Below, one piece after another: positions 46,009 through 55,561 of a stretch of DNA of 64,000 nt. Position 1 is the stretch's first letter, and every line of letters begins with the position of its first letter. The DNA is from an uncultured Acetobacteraceae bacterium (GTDB taxonomy: Bacteria > Pseudomonadota > Alphaproteobacteria > Acetobacterales > Acetobacteraceae). The stretch spans positions 1 to 64,000 of the forward strand of contig CALTUD010000023.1 of the NCBI GenBank assembly GCA_943912335.1, written 5' to 3'. The notes beneath the pieces are model-generated. The model was given only the letters and a program-made list of their open reading frames with translations. It was not told where the DNA came from and searched no databases. The translations under genes and the position numbers were made by a program.

Positions 46009-47487
46009 TCATGCCGTCTCTGCGGGAGCGTCGGCGCGGATGCGACGGATCGTTCCGGTGGTGGAGGTGTCGGGGACCAGACGGGCCAGAACGAGACGGC
46101 CGCCATTGGCTTCCACCTCGGCGCGACCCACCACCTGGTCCGGGGTGTAGTCGGCGCCCTTCACCAGCACGTCGGGCAGGAGAACGCGGATCAACTCCAG
46201 CGGCGTGTCGTCCTCGAATCCGACCACCGCATCGACGTGACGGATGGCGGCGATCACCTGCGCCCGTGCCGCCAGGGTGTTGACCGGACGGGTCGGGCCT
46301 TTCAGCCGGGCGACGCTGGCGTCGCTGTTCAGCCCGACCACCAGCCGGTCGCAGCTCGCCCGTGCCGCCGCCAGGATCGCGACGTGGCCGGGATGGAGAA
46401 TGTCGAAGCATCCGTTGGTGAAGCCGACCGACAATCCTTGAGCCTTCCAGCGCGCCACCAGCCCCTGCACGCGGGCCAGGGATTGCAGCCCGGCGATCTG
46501 GCCGGCTTCGGCATCCGCCCCGCCATCCAGGGCCTGATCGGTGAGGTCGAGTTCCTCCATCACCTCGTGCAGATCGGCGGTGGCGGTGCCGAGCTTGCCG
46601 ACCACCACGCCCGCGGCGGCGTTGGCGATGTGCATGCTCTGCTCCAGGGAACGGCCGGAGGCGTGCGACAGCGCCAGCGCCGCGATCACCGTGTCGCCGG
46701 CGCCGCTGACGTCGAACACCTCCCGCGCCCGGGACCGCACCGCCAGCGCGGCGCCGCCTCGCTCCACCAGCAGCATGCCCTTCTCGGAGCGGGTCGCCAG
46801 GATCGCCCGCGCGCCTGCCTGTTCCATCACCAGACGCGCCGCCCGTTCGACCTCCTCCTCCGTGCCGGCCGGCAGGGAGGCGGCGACGGCCAGTTCGCGG
46901 GCGTTGGGGGTGATGCAGGTGGCGCCGCGATAACGGGAGAAGTCGCGCGATTTGGGGTCCACGAACACGGCGATGCCGCGCGAAGCGGCCAGACGGATCG
47001 CCTCCTCGATGACGCGCGGCGACAGGACGCCCTTGCCGTAATCGGACAGAAGCAGCACCGAGGCCTCGGCCACATGCGCGGCGATCGCCGCCACCAGCGC
47101 GTCTTCCTCGTCCGGCTGGATCGGCAGCAGGCTTTCCTCGTCGGCACGCACCACCTGCTGGTTGGCGGCGATGAAGCGCGTCTTGCAGATGGTCGGACGG
47201 GTCGCGGACAGAATGGTGGCGTCGTCCAGACGGTCCATGCCGCCGAGCAGCGAGCGCAGCGACCGGCCCGGCCCGTCATCGCCGATCAGCCCGACCAGGG
47301 TCGCGCGTCCGCCCAGTGACAGGATGTTGTTGGCGACGTTGCCCACGCCGCCCGGCATCTCGCGCGTATGGGTGAGGCGCAGCACGGGCACGGGCGCCTC
47401 GGGCGAAATCCGCTCCATGGCGCCGTACTGGAACCGGTCCAGCATCACGTCGCCGACGCACAGGACGCGCAGGCCGGAGAAATCCAT
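46009..47487 (-). CDS. hldE: Bifunctional heptose kinase/adenylyltransferase HldE
   Basis: A 492-residue fusion making ADP-heptose for lipopolysaccharide. The N-terminal RfaE-type ribokinase domain has GDVMLDRFQYG, MPGGVGNVANNI and the anion hole SGAGDTV; the C-terminal adenylyltransferase has TNGCFDILHPGHV and the KGADY substrate loop. Both catalytic halves are intact, so heptose-1,7-bisphosphate and ADP-heptose steps can both occur apart from GmhB phosphatase. ATG 47487 preferred; ATG 47526 is possible. Downstream of gmk by 71 nt. Confidence 0.94.
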   Translation of the reverse strand: MDFSGLRVLCVGDVMLDRFQYGAMERISPEAPVPVLRLTHTREMPGGVGNVANNILSLGGRATLVGLIGDDGPGRSLRSLLGGMDRLDDATILSATRPTICKTRFIAANQQVVRADEESLLPIQPDEEDALVAAIAAHVAEASVLLLSDYGKGVLSPRVIEEAIRLAASRGIAVFVDPKSRDFSRYRGATCITPNARELAVAASLPAGTEEEVERAARLVMEQAGARAILATRSEKGMLLVERGGAALAVRSRAREVFDVSGAGDTVIAALALSHASGRSLEQSMHIANAAAGVVVGKLGTATADLHEVMEELDLTDQALDGGADAEAGQIAGLQSLARVQGLVARWKAQGLSVGFTNGCFDILHPGHVAILAAARASCDRLVVGLNSDASVARLKGPTRPVNTLAARAQVIAAIRHVDAVVGFEDDTPLELIRVLLPDVLVKGADYTPDQVVGRAEVEANGGRLVLARLVPDTSTTGTIRRIRADAPAETA

Positions 47488-47558
47488 GCTCAGCCGAAGC
47501 TCCGAACCGATACCATGCCGTTCCATACCCGTTTTCGGTCCGCCGCGCGCCTGCCCGG

Positions 47559-48239
47559 TCAGCCGAACGAGCGCACCAGCTCCGCCATGCCGGTCTGGCG
47601 CGCCCGGGCGATCCTGGCCGCGGACAGAACGGCGCGGGCGTCGCCGATCGCCCGGTCGAGCCGGTCGTTGACGATGACGTGGTCGAACTCTTCCCAATGC
47701 GCGATCTCGTCACGGGCCGCCGCCATGCGATGGGCGATCTCGGCCGGATCGTCCGAGGCGCGGGAGCGGAGCCGTCCTTCCAGGATCGGCAGGGAGGGCG
47801 GCAGCACGAACAGGCTCACCACGTCGCCCGGCAAAGCGTCGCGCAGCTGGCGATGGCCCTGCCAATCGATGTCGAACACCATGTCGCGGCCGGAGGCCAG
47901 AGCCGCCTCGACCGGCGCGCGCGGCGTGCCGTAGCCGCGGCCGAACACGTTGGCCCATTCCAGCAGCTCGCCGGTCTCGGCCATGCGGTCGAACTCCTCG
48001 CGGCTGCGGAAATAGTAATGCACGCCCTCGGTCTCGCCCGGGCGCGGCTGGCGGGTGGTGACGCTGACCGAATGGCGCAGATGGGGATCGGCCGCGCGGA
48101 GCGCATTGGCGATGGTGCTCTTGCCGGCGCCGGACGGTGCGGAGATCACGAAGCAGACGCCGCGTCGCTCCGCAGGCGCGGTGTCCGGCCGGCTCCCCGG
48201 GCTGGAACGGGCCACCGGAAGCGGGTCGGACGACGACAT
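47559..48239 (-). CDS. gmk: Guanylate kinase
   Basis: A 226-residue enzyme phosphorylating GMP to GDP. The P-loop SAPSGAGKST (residues 33-42), the GMP-binding segment SVTTRQPRPGE, HYYFRSREEF and DIDWQGHRQL are all present. A Pro/Arg-rich 27-residue N-terminal extension precedes the fold; ATG 48239 is the only ATG upstream of it that is close. No lid abnormality is visible. It diverges from the TonB receptor by 284 bp. Confidence 0.95.
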   Translation of the reverse strand: MSSSDPLPVARSSPGSRPDTAPAERRGVCFVISAPSGAGKSTIANALRAADPHLRHSVSVTTRQPRPGETEGVHYYFRSREEFDRMAETGELLEWANVFGRGYGTPRAPVEAALASGRDMVFDIDWQGHRQLRDALPGDVVSLFVLPPSLPILEGRLRSRASDDPAEIAHRMAAARDEIAHWEEFDHVIVNDRLDRAIGDARAVLSAARIARARQTGMAELVRSFG

Positions 48240-48433
48240 GGGCGGGTTCCTCGTTGCGTGCCTGCTTATAGCCCCGGGAAGGCCGGTCGTGAACCGGACC
48301 GCGCGGCGGCGCGGGGAGGACGACCGCCAGGTCCCGGAACAACTACGACACCGAACCGACACGCAGCCGTCATACGACTGACCGTGATCGGTCACATTCC
48401 GTGTCGATCGCGTTACATCAGCCGACAACATTC

Positions 48434-48461
48434 CCGGTCGGCCGCGCGCCGGACGGTTTTT
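48434..48461 (+). terminator. Leader terminator before the TonB receptor
   Basis: CCGGTCGGC (48434-48442) pairs with GCCGGACGG (48448-48456) with one mismatch and one G-T wobble, loop CGCGC, followed by TTTTT (48457-48461). It precedes ATG 48524 by 63 nt and lies in the 284-bp gap after divergent gmk, so it can only act on a leader transcript of the receptor gene or a short RNA. Attenuation is a possibility; no known riboswitch motif is evident in the preceding ~190 bp. Confidence 0.5.
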
Positions 48462-48523
48462 CTGTCTCCCCGGTCAGAATTTGCTGCTAGGGCGCGCCAT
48501 CACTTCGGCTCGGGGAATTCATC

Positions 48524-50950
48524 ATGCGTATTCGCGCAGGGGTCGCCATTCTGTTGACCTCCACCTGCCTGTCCAACGCCGCCTTCGCGCAGCGTGCCGA
48601 CAAGACGACGAACGCAACGTCGCAGAACGACACTGCGATCTCTTCATCCGGTGCATCCACGCTTGGCTCTCTGCCGACCGACCAGCGCAGCACGGAAAGC
48701 ATTCGCGTCGTCGGCGTGAATCCGAAGCGCACCGCGATCGGCGGCGGCCTGATGGTGCGCGAGTCCGCGCCGAAATCGGTATCCACCGTCACCAACGCGT
48801 TCATCGAGAAGCAGAACCCGGCATCGAACCCGTTCCAGCTGCTGCGCATGCTGCCGGGCGTGAACGTGTCGTCCACCGATCCGATGGGCGCCACCGGCGG
48901 CTCGCTGACCATGCGCGGCCTCGGCTCCAGCCAGATCGCGTTCCAGCTCGAAGGCGTTCCGGTCAACGATATCGGCAACGCCGCGACCTATCCGCAGGAG
49001 ATCGTGGACGCGGAAAACATCGCGCAGATCAAGGTCGAACAGGGTGCGGCCGATCTCGACACGCCGTCGGCCAATGCCAGCGGCGGTGCGGTCAACGTCT
49101 ATCTGAAGGACCCGGACCTGAAGGCCGGCGGCTTCGCCGACGTGTCCTACGGTTCGTACAGCTTCGTGCGCGGCCTCGTGCGTTTGGAAAGCGGCCTGAT
49201 CGGCAACACCAATCTGCGCGCCTACGCATCGTATTCGAAATCGAGCGACGTGCACTGGCGCGGTCCCGGCACGGACGACAAGCAGCATGCCGAGCTGAAG
49301 GCGGTGAACGACTGGGGCCAGAACAACCGCGTCAGCCTGGCCTTCGTCATCAACCAACTCGACAACAACCAGTATCCGAGCGTCAGTGCCGATAGCTGGC
49401 ATCGCTACGGCTACGGCGGCAACAATCCGGTCGGCTACACCCTGCCGGGCAACACGGTCTACAACCACAACTACGTCAAGAACGACAGCAACTTCTACCG
49501 TGTGCGCGTGAACCCGTTCACCAACATCTATTCGAGCGCACCGTCGAACTTCACCTTGACCGACCATCTGAGCTTCGCGGTGGATCCGTATCTTTGGTAC
49601 GGCTACGGCAATGGCGGCGGCGCCTATCCGCAGTCGCTCGACAAGATCCAGTTCGGCGCACAGACCTATACCGGCACGCTCGGCAACCAGACGCGCGGCA
49701 CGGTTCTGGCCTACAACCCGTCCATCACCCAGACCTACCGCCCGGGCGTGGTGTCGAAGTTCACCCTCGATACCGGCATCAACCATGCCGTGCTGGGCTA
49801 CTGGTTCGAGTATTCCTGGCAGCGCCAGACCGGCCCGTACAGCCCGGTCGAGGGCAACGGCCATCCGCTCAACGAGTGGGGCGATTCCAACAATCTCGTG
49901 CTGAGCAACGGGCAGTTGCTGCAATACCGCAACACGCTGACGCTTACCCAGATCCACACCGTGTTCGTGGGCGACACGCTGTCGCTGCTGCGCAACAAGC
50001 TCGACCTCTCGGCCGGGCTGAAATACTCGATCATCAAGCGCAACGGCACCAACTACCTGCCGAATGTTGGCCAGCGTTACGTCAGCACCGACAACTCGGC
50101 GCCGCTGCCGACCGCTTCGGTGAGCTACAACATCAACAGCAGGAACCAGATCTTCGCGTCGGTGACGACGAACTTCAAGACGCCGACCAACTACACGCTG
50201 TACGATGCCGGCGTCTACAATCCCAAGACCCGCCAGTATGCGACCCTGGCGAGCCCGAACCAGCGGCCGGAAGTCTCCATCTCGGAGGAGCTCGGCTATC
50301 GCTACAAGGGCGACCTGATCAACGGATCGGTGACCTATTTCCACTACAACTTCACCAACCGTCAGCTGAGCACCTCGGTGATCGATCCGGCCACCGGCAT
50401 CATCTACGGCTCCAACATCAGCGCCGGCGGCCAGACCTCGGACGGTGTGGACATGGAGATCGGCACGCGTCCGTTCCATCACTTCCGGCCGTATGCGTCT
50501 GCGGAAATCCTGCACACCACCGTGGACAGCAACATCGTCTCCGGCGGCGACTACCTGCCCACCACCGGCAAGCTGGCGCCCAACGCGCCGCAGTTCCAGT
50601 CGGCGGTCGGCGTCGACTACGACAACGGCTCGCTGTTCGGCGATCTGGACCTGAAATACACCGGCCACCAATATGCCGATTTCATGAACCAGGAAGCCTA
50701 TAACGGCTACACCACGATCAACGCGGCCCTCGGCTATCGCTTCCACAGCGCCTGGCATCTGAAGACGCCGACGCTGCGCCTCGATCTGCAGAACCTCACC
50801 AACGAGAAATATCTCGGCTACGCCAACTCGGTGACCACCAACGCCAAGACCACCAGAGGCGTGTTCGGCACCAGGATCGCGGGCAAGACGCCGCTCTACA
50901 CGATCGGCGACGGTTTCGCCGCCATCGCCACGCTCTCGGTCGGCTTCTGA
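48524..50950 (+). CDS. TonB-dependent outer-membrane receptor
   Basis: An 808-residue gated porin for an unidentified ligand. The signal peptide (cleavage after AFA, residue about 22) is followed by a Ser/Thr-rich linker, a TonB box-like STESIRVVGV, the plug domain (about 75-190, with PGVNVSS and GGAVNVYL) and a Tyr/Asn/Ser-rich 22-strand barrel ending in LSVGF with C-terminal Phe as outer-membrane signal. No STN domain. There is no adjacent TonB, ABC or sigma/anti-sigma gene, so it is an orphan; siderophore or cobalamin uptake cannot be decided. Confidence 0.9.
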   Translation: MRIRAGVAILLTSTCLSNAAFAQRADKTTNATSQNDTAISSSGASTLGSLPTDQRSTESIRVVGVNPKRTAIGGGLMVRESAPKSVSTVTNAFIEKQNPASNPFQLLRMLPGVNVSSTDPMGATGGSLTMRGLGSSQIAFQLEGVPVNDIGNAATYPQEIVDAENIAQIKVEQGAADLDTPSANASGGAVNVYLKDPDLKAGGFADVSYGSYSFVRGLVRLESGLIGNTNLRAYASYSKSSDVHWRGPGTDDKQHAELKAVNDWGQNNRVSLAFVINQLDNNQYPSVSADSWHRYGYGGNNPVGYTLPGNTVYNHNYVKNDSNFYRVRVNPFTNIYSSAPSNFTLTDHLSFAVDPYLWYGYGNGGGAYPQSLDKIQFGAQTYTGTLGNQTRGTVLAYNPSITQTYRPGVVSKFTLDTGINHAVLGYWFEYSWQRQTGPYSPVEGNGHPLNEWGDSNNLVLSNGQLLQYRNTLTLTQIHTVFVGDTLSLLRNKLDLSAGLKYSIIKRNGTNYLPNVGQRYVSTDNSAPLPTASVSYNINSRNQIFASVTTNFKTPTNYTLYDAGVYNPKTRQYATLASPNQRPEVSISEELGYRYKGDLINGSVTYFHYNFTNRQLSTSVIDPATGIIYGSNISAGGQTSDGVDMEIGTRPFHHFRPYASAEILHTTVDSNIVSGGDYLPTTGKLAPNAPQFQSAVGVDYDNGSLFGDLDLKYTGHQYADFMNQEAYNGYTTINAALGYRFHSAWHLKTPTLRLDLQNLTNEKYLGYANSVTTNAKTTRGVFGTRIAGKTPLYTIGDGFAAIATLSVGF

Positions 50951-50958
50951 TCCTCGAC

Positions 50959-50998
50959 CCGGCCGTCCCTGCGCGGGGACGGCCGGTTTCGTTTCTTC
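50959..50998 (+). terminator. Intrinsic terminator of the TonB receptor
   Basis: A perfect 11-bp stem CCGGCCGTCCC (50959-50969) with GGGACGGCCGG (50976-50986) and 6-nt loop, followed by TTTCGTTTCTT. It lies just after the receptor stop and before the convergent purD stop at 51034. Confidence 0.85.
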
Positions 50999-51033
50999 CC
51001 GTCAGAAACCGAAAGGATTCTGCTTCGGCGCGT

Positions 51034-52332
51034 TCAGGCGATCGCCGCGGCGGCTTCGGCACGCGCCAGGGCCCGCACACCGATGTCGCGACGGAAGATC
51101 CCGTCCGCCCAGTGGATCGCCTCCACGCCGCGATAGGCCCGCTCGCGCGCCTCGCCGAGCGTCGGCGCCGTCGCCATCACGGTCAGGACCCGGCCGCCAT
51201 TACCGACCAGCGCGCCCTTCTCGTTGCGGGCCGTCGCCGCCTGGAACACGCGCACGCCGGGCAAGGCTTCCGCACGCCAGATCCCGTCGATCACCGCTCC
51301 CGTCGCGGCCCGCTCCGGATAGCCGCGCCCGGCCATCACCACCGCCACCGACGCGTCGTCCGAGAACCGCACCTCGGTGCCGGCGAGGCCGCCATCGCAC
51401 AGGGCGGTCAGAGCCGGCAGCAGATCGGTTTCGAGGCGCGGCAGCAACGCCTGCGCTTCCGGGTCGCCAAAGCGCACGTTGTATTCGATCAGTTTCGGCC
51501 CGTCGGCTTCCAGCATCAGCCCGGCGAAGATCACGCCCCGGAACGGCGTGCCGCGCTGGCTCATCTCGCGCAGCATGGGCCGCACCAGCAGATCGAGCGC
51601 CAGCTCCTGCGTGTCGCGATCGAAGAAGGCGGGCGGCGACACCGCGCCCATGCCGCCAGTGTTCGGACCGGTATCGTTCTCGCCGATGCGCTTATGGTCC
51701 TGCGCCGCGCCGATCAGCACCGCCGTCTCGCCGTCGCAGAAGGCGAACAACGAGACCTCGTCGCCGACCAGGCATTCCTCGATCACCACGGCGGCGCCGG
51801 CGGTGCCGAGGCCGTTCTCGCGCATCATCATGTCGATTGCCGCTTCCGCCTCGGCCAGGGTCTGCGCCACAACGACGCCCTTGCCGGCGGCGAGGCCATC
51901 CGCCTTGATCACGATCGGCGCGCCGCGACGGCGCACGAACTCCACCGCCGCATCGGCGTCCTCGAAGCGTTCCCAGCGCGCGGTGGGGATGCCGGCGGCG
52001 TCGCACACCTCCTTGGTGAAGCTCTTGGAGCCCTCGAGCCGTGCTGCCTCGGCGGTCGGCCCGGCGCAGCGGATTCCGGCGGCGGCGCAGGCATCGGCCA
52101 GACCCGCCACCAGCGGCGCTTCCGGCCCCGGCACCACCAGATCGATGCGCTCGCGACGGGCCAGCTCGACCAGCGCCTCGACATCGTCCACACGCACCGC
52201 AACGTTGGTACCGAACGACGCCGTGCCCGGATTGCCGGGGGCGATGAACAGCGCCCGGAGCAGCGGCGAGCGGCTCAGCGCGGCGGCCAGCGCGTGTTCC
52301 CGTCCGCCCGAGCCCACCAGCAGAACACGCAT
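51034..52332 (-). CDS. purD: Phosphoribosylamine-glycine ligase
   Basis: A 432-residue ATP-grasp enzyme joining glycine to phosphoribosylamine, the second purine step. MRVLLVGSGGREHAL starts the dinucleotide-like domain; the ATP-grasp part has IVIKADGLAAGKGVVVA, VVIEECLVGDEVS and the metal site EYNVRFGDPEAQ. All segments are intact. It stands apart from the main purine run and diverges from xseA across 63 bp. Confidence 0.96.
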   Translation of the reverse strand: MRVLLVGSGGREHALAAALSRSPLLRALFIAPGNPGTASFGTNVAVRVDDVEALVELARRERIDLVVPGPEAPLVAGLADACAAAGIRCAGPTAEAARLEGSKSFTKEVCDAAGIPTARWERFEDADAAVEFVRRRGAPIVIKADGLAAGKGVVVAQTLAEAEAAIDMMMRENGLGTAGAAVVIEECLVGDEVSLFAFCDGETAVLIGAAQDHKRIGENDTGPNTGGMGAVSPPAFFDRDTQELALDLLVRPMLREMSQRGTPFRGVIFAGLMLEADGPKLIEYNVRFGDPEAQALLPRLETDLLPALTALCDGGLAGTEVRFSDDASVAVVMAGRGYPERAATGAVIDGIWRAEALPGVRVFQAATARNEKGALVGNGGRVLTVMATAPTLGEARERAYRGVEAIHWADGIFRRDIGVRALARAEAAAAIA

Positions 52333-52395
52333 GCCACTCTCCTTCGTCCCGGCCCGCCCCTCGCGAACCGGGCGGTGGTATCATACCCTGCACGC

Positions 52396-54009
52396 ATGAT
52401 CGAAACCGTCGCGACGCCGGGGGCCGGCCCCAGCTCCAACCTGCCGGAATACAGCGTCTCGGAAGTGTCCGGCGCGGTGAAGCGGGTGCTGGAAACCTCG
52501 TTCTCGCGCATCCGGGTGCGCGGCGAGATCACTGAGTTCAAGCGCTACCCGTCCGGGCATCTTTATTTCTCGCTCAAGGACGAGGGCGGCAAGATCAGCG
52601 GCGTGGTCTGGCGCAACAGCGTGGCCAGGCTCGGCCTGCAGCCGGAGAACGGCGTCGAGGTGATCGCCACCGGCCGGATCTCCTCCTATGGCGAGCGGTC
52701 CTCCTACCAGCTGATTGTCGAGCGGATGGATTATGCCGGCGAGGGCGCGCTTCTGGCGCGGATCGAGCGGCTGCGGCTGAAGCTGGCGGCGGAAGGGCTG
52801 TTCGACGCCGAGCGCAAGCGGCGTCTGCCGTTCCTGCCGGCGCTGATCGGGCTGGTGACGTCGCCGCAGGGCGCGGTGCTGCACGATATCCGCACCACCA
52901 TCGCCCGCCGCTTCCCCAGGTCTCTGCTGCTCTGGCCGGTGCCGGTGCAGGGCGAAGGGGCTACCGCGCGCATCGCCGCCGCGATCGAGGGGTTCGACCG
53001 GCGCACCGGTCCCGGCACCGGCGTGCCGCGCCCGGATCTGCTGATCGTCGCGCGGGGCGGCGGCAGCCTGGAGGATCTGGCGGCGTTCAGCGACGAGGCG
53101 GTGCTGCGCGCCGCCGCTGCCTGCTCGATCCCGCTGATTTCCGCCGTCGGACACGAGACCGACACCACCCTGATCGATTTCGTGTCCGACCGACGCGCGC
53201 CCACCCCCACGGCGGCGGCGGAGATCGCCATCCCGGCGCGTCTGGAGTTGCTGGCCGATCTGTCGCACCGCGCCGCGCGTCTGGAGGCGGGGCTGGGCCG
53301 CGCGCTCGAGGCTGCCCGTGCCCGCTACGGCCGCGCCGCCGCCGCCCTGCCCGATCTGCCGACGCTGTTGAACCAGATGCGACAGCGCCTGGACGACCGC
53401 GCGCACCGGCTGGAGCTGTCCCTGCCCGGCCAGCTCGACGCACGGCGCCGGACTCTGCGCGATCTGGGCCACCGACTCGATCGGGCGCTGCCGGGTCTGG
53501 TCACGCTGCGCCGCGCAGCGCTTCTGGCCGCGGAACGCCATCTGCCCGACCCGCGCCGGCTGATCGAACAGCGACGCGCCCGTCTGGCCGATGCCACGCT
53601 CATGCTCGATCGCGCCCGCATCACGCCGACGACATCCGGACGTGCCGCACTGGCGGCGCTGGACCGTCGCCTGCCGGACCCGGAGCGGTTGATCGAGCGC
53701 AGCCGCAACCGGTTGGCCTTGTCCGCCAACGGGCTGCAATCCGGTTTGCGTCTGGTGCTGCGCGATGCCGGGGCACGCGGCAAGGATCAGCGCGCTCGGC
53801 TGGCCGTGTTGTCGGCGCAGCTCGAAGCCGTGTCGCCGCTGGCCGTGCTGGCGCGTGGCTACGTGCTGGTGCGCGACAAGGACGGGCATGCCGTGACCCA
53901 GGCCGGCGCGCTTCGTACCGGCGCGCGGCTGGAGCTTCGCTTCGCCGACGGGACGCGCGCGGTGCGGGTGGAGCCGGATGCGACCGCGCAGGGGGCGTTG
54001 GCGCTGTAG
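52396..54009 (+). CDS. xseA: Exodeoxyribonuclease VII large subunit
   Basis: A 537-residue subunit of the single-strand-specific exonuclease. It contains the N-terminal OB fold (EYSVSEVSGAVKRVLETSF, then GHLYFSLKDEGGKISGVVW), the nuclease core with ARGGGSLEDLAAFSDEAV and the signature GHETDTTLIDFVSDRRAPTP. A long coiled-coil region includes a repeated LPDPxRLIExxRxRLA unit near 53540-53730. XseB is not in the window. Start ATG 52396. It ends 9 nt before the second palindromic repeat. Confidence 0.94.
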   Translation: MIETVATPGAGPSSNLPEYSVSEVSGAVKRVLETSFSRIRVRGEITEFKRYPSGHLYFSLKDEGGKISGVVWRNSVARLGLQPENGVEVIATGRISSYGERSSYQLIVERMDYAGEGALLARIERLRLKLAAEGLFDAERKRRLPFLPALIGLVTSPQGAVLHDIRTTIARRFPRSLLLWPVPVQGEGATARIAAAIEGFDRRTGPGTGVPRPDLLIVARGGGSLEDLAAFSDEAVLRAAAACSIPLISAVGHETDTTLIDFVSDRRAPTPTAAAEIAIPARLELLADLSHRAARLEAGLGRALEAARARYGRAAAALPDLPTLLNQMRQRLDDRAHRLELSLPGQLDARRRTLRDLGHRLDRALPGLVTLRRAALLAAERHLPDPRRLIEQRRARLADATLMLDRARITPTTSGRAALAALDRRLPDPERLIERSRNRLALSANGLQSGLRLVLRDAGARGKDQRARLAVLSAQLEAVSPLAVLARGYVLVRDKDGHAVTQAGALRTGARLELRFADGTRAVRVEPDATAQGALAL

Positions 54010-54018
54010 AGGAAGAGC

Positions 54019-54141
54019 CTTCTTTTTCTGGAGAAAAAGAAGCAAAAAGACTTTCGATTGTTTGAGTCGGAGGAGTTCAGCCTTCCTTATTCAAACAACC
54101 AAAAATTCTTTGGTTCTTTCTTTCAAGAAAGAACACTCTTC
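54019..54141. repeat. Palindromic intergenic repeat, copy 2 (123 bp)
   Basis: The reverse-complement counterpart of 40779-40900. It has an 11-bp perfect hairpin at its left end (CTTCTTTTTCT with AGAAAAAGAAG), an 8-bp pair TTGTTTGA/TCAAACAA framing the variable centre, and TTCTTTCTTTCAAGAAAGAA at the right end. It lies 9 nt after the xseA stop, before the convergent NYN-domain gene. The arms could also form one long imperfect stem. Confidence 0.85.
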
Positions 54142-54173
54142 TTCCTGGCGCTAGACCGATGGAAATCACGTGC

Positions 54174-54965
54174 TCAGTTCAGTTCGCGCACCAGACGCAC
54201 GAACAGGCCGCGCAGCAACGTCTTCTGGCCGTCGGTGAGTGTCGGCTCGCCGAAGGCGCGTCGACCGATGCCGAGCAGCACGCGGTCGTAGTCGCCCGGA
54301 ACGGTGCTGCTGGTTTCGAACGATTTCTGGAGTTGCGCCAGCGTATCCGGCGGCAGGGCGGACACCAGCCCGTCGATCTCCGCTTCCAGCTCGGCCGCCT
54401 CCGTTTCGGAAAGCGGCTCTTCCTGCGGCTCGGCGGTGCCGATCGCCAGGAAGCGATCCAGAACCGTCGCGTCCCATTCCGTGGTCGTATCCGCCTCCCG
54501 GCGCAGCGACCGGCTCTGGGTCGATCGGGCCGGATGGATGCCGATCAGGTGAACGCGGACGCCGAATTGCTGCGCTTGTCCCACACCGAGCTGCAGATCC
54601 TCATCGCCCGATAAAAGAACCGCATCCGAAATGGCTCGATTCCGAGACAGTTCGACAAGGTCGTTGATGATGCGGGCATCGACGCCCTTCTGCTCGCCCG
54701 ACATATTGATGCGGCCGAGGCGCAGCTTGATGGAGTCGGTGTCGGCCAGCAGATCGTGCTCGGCGGTGGGACGGCCGGCCCGTGCGCCGTCGTACCAGTA
54801 GATCCGCAGCAGCTCGCGGTTCTTCACGACGGCAAGCGAGGTCAGGCTCTCCTTGATGCCCTCGATGTCGAGCGACATCAGTTCCCGGCTGACCCAGCGG
54901 CCGGATAGAGCCACCGAGCCCTGCGCGAACAGGTAGCCGGCATCGACGAAAACAGCGAAACACAT
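54174..54965 (-). CDS. NYN-domain (PIN-like) protein
   Basis: A 263-residue protein whose first ~150 residues form an NYN/LabA-type PIN-like nuclease domain. The conserved acidic residues are Asp8 in VFVDAGYLF, Asp in KGVDARIINDL and Asp in LLSGDEDL, probably binding Mg. The last ~100 residues are acidic, then helical and basic, with no named domain. NYN proteins act in RNA processing or as toxins. No antitoxin partner is adjacent. Start ATG 54965. Confidence 0.83.
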   Translation of the reverse strand: MCFAVFVDAGYLFAQGSVALSGRWVSRELMSLDIEGIKESLTSLAVVKNRELLRIYWYDGARAGRPTAEHDLLADTDSIKLRLGRINMSGEQKGVDARIINDLVELSRNRAISDAVLLSGDEDLQLGVGQAQQFGVRVHLIGIHPARSTQSRSLRREADTTTEWDATVLDRFLAIGTAEPQEEPLSETEAAELEAEIDGLVSALPPDTLAQLQKSFETSSTVPGDYDRVLLGIGRRAFGEPTLTDGQKTLLRGLFVRLVRELN

Positions 54966-55060
54966 GCGATATCAAACCCTGGGCACCGGAACGACGCTAT
55001 CACCTCGCCAGACTATGGCGGTTCGACGGCTTTCAGCACGGTTGTAGGACAAAATATACG

Positions 55061-55480
55061 TCAATCGTAAGTCTTCCCGTCATAGACCACGAAACCGACG
55101 GGTTTATGGGTGAAGTGCAGCACGGGCAGGCCGGGGTCGTTCGGTCCCGCGGTCGCCTGGTCGGCAGGAATGAACATGCCCTGCATCTCCACCTTGCGAC
55201 CTTCCTCGAACGGAATCTCCTGGCCGATACCGCCTTCGGTGATGCGGATGGCGACGAACACATTGCCCGCATAGGAGAAGCCGTCCTGGTTCAGGCTGGT
55301 CAGCCGGTCGATCCAGAGCTGCTGGTGAGCCGCGCCCTGAATGTCGACCTGCTCGCCGAATAGCTTGACGATGTTGGCGCCGACGTGACGCAGCGTCCCG
55401 CGGCCGCTGCCGTCGGCATTGCGCAGGATCAGCGACGAGGCTGAGAGAGGAGAAACGGTTTGGGCGATCTGGTCGTTCAT
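55061..55480 (-). CDS. Hypothetical 139-residue protein
   Basis: A soluble protein with no signal or membrane segment, composed of alternating strands (ILRNADGSGRGTLRHVGANI, VDIQGAAHQQLWIDRL, GFSYAGNVFVAIRITEGGIG, EGRKVEMQGMFIPAD, VLHFTHKPVGFVVYDG), consistent with a beta-barrel fold. It is unlike any function I can name. The ATG 55480 has GGAGAA upstream at about 30 nt, so the ribosome-binding site is weak. It diverges from the lipoprotein gene and is 95 bp from the NYN gene. Confidence 0.65.
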   Translation of the reverse strand: MNDQIAQTVSPLSASSLILRNADGSGRGTLRHVGANIVKLFGEQVDIQGAAHQQLWIDRLTSLNQDGFSYAGNVFVAIRITEGGIGQEIPFEEGRKVEMQGMFIPADQATAGPNDPGLPVLHFTHKPVGFVVYDGKTYD

Positions 55481-55561
55481 GCCGGGTTCCCCGATGATTG
55501 CGTCGCTGCAACGCCCGGCCCCCGGCAAGCGTTCGCACGCCTGTGATATCGGGAGATCGGC

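Noticed and set aside
48644..50758. Minus-strand 704-codon frame opposite the TonB receptor
   Set aside because: Val/Arg/Gly-rich shadow; the receptor has signal peptide, plug and C-terminal Phe.
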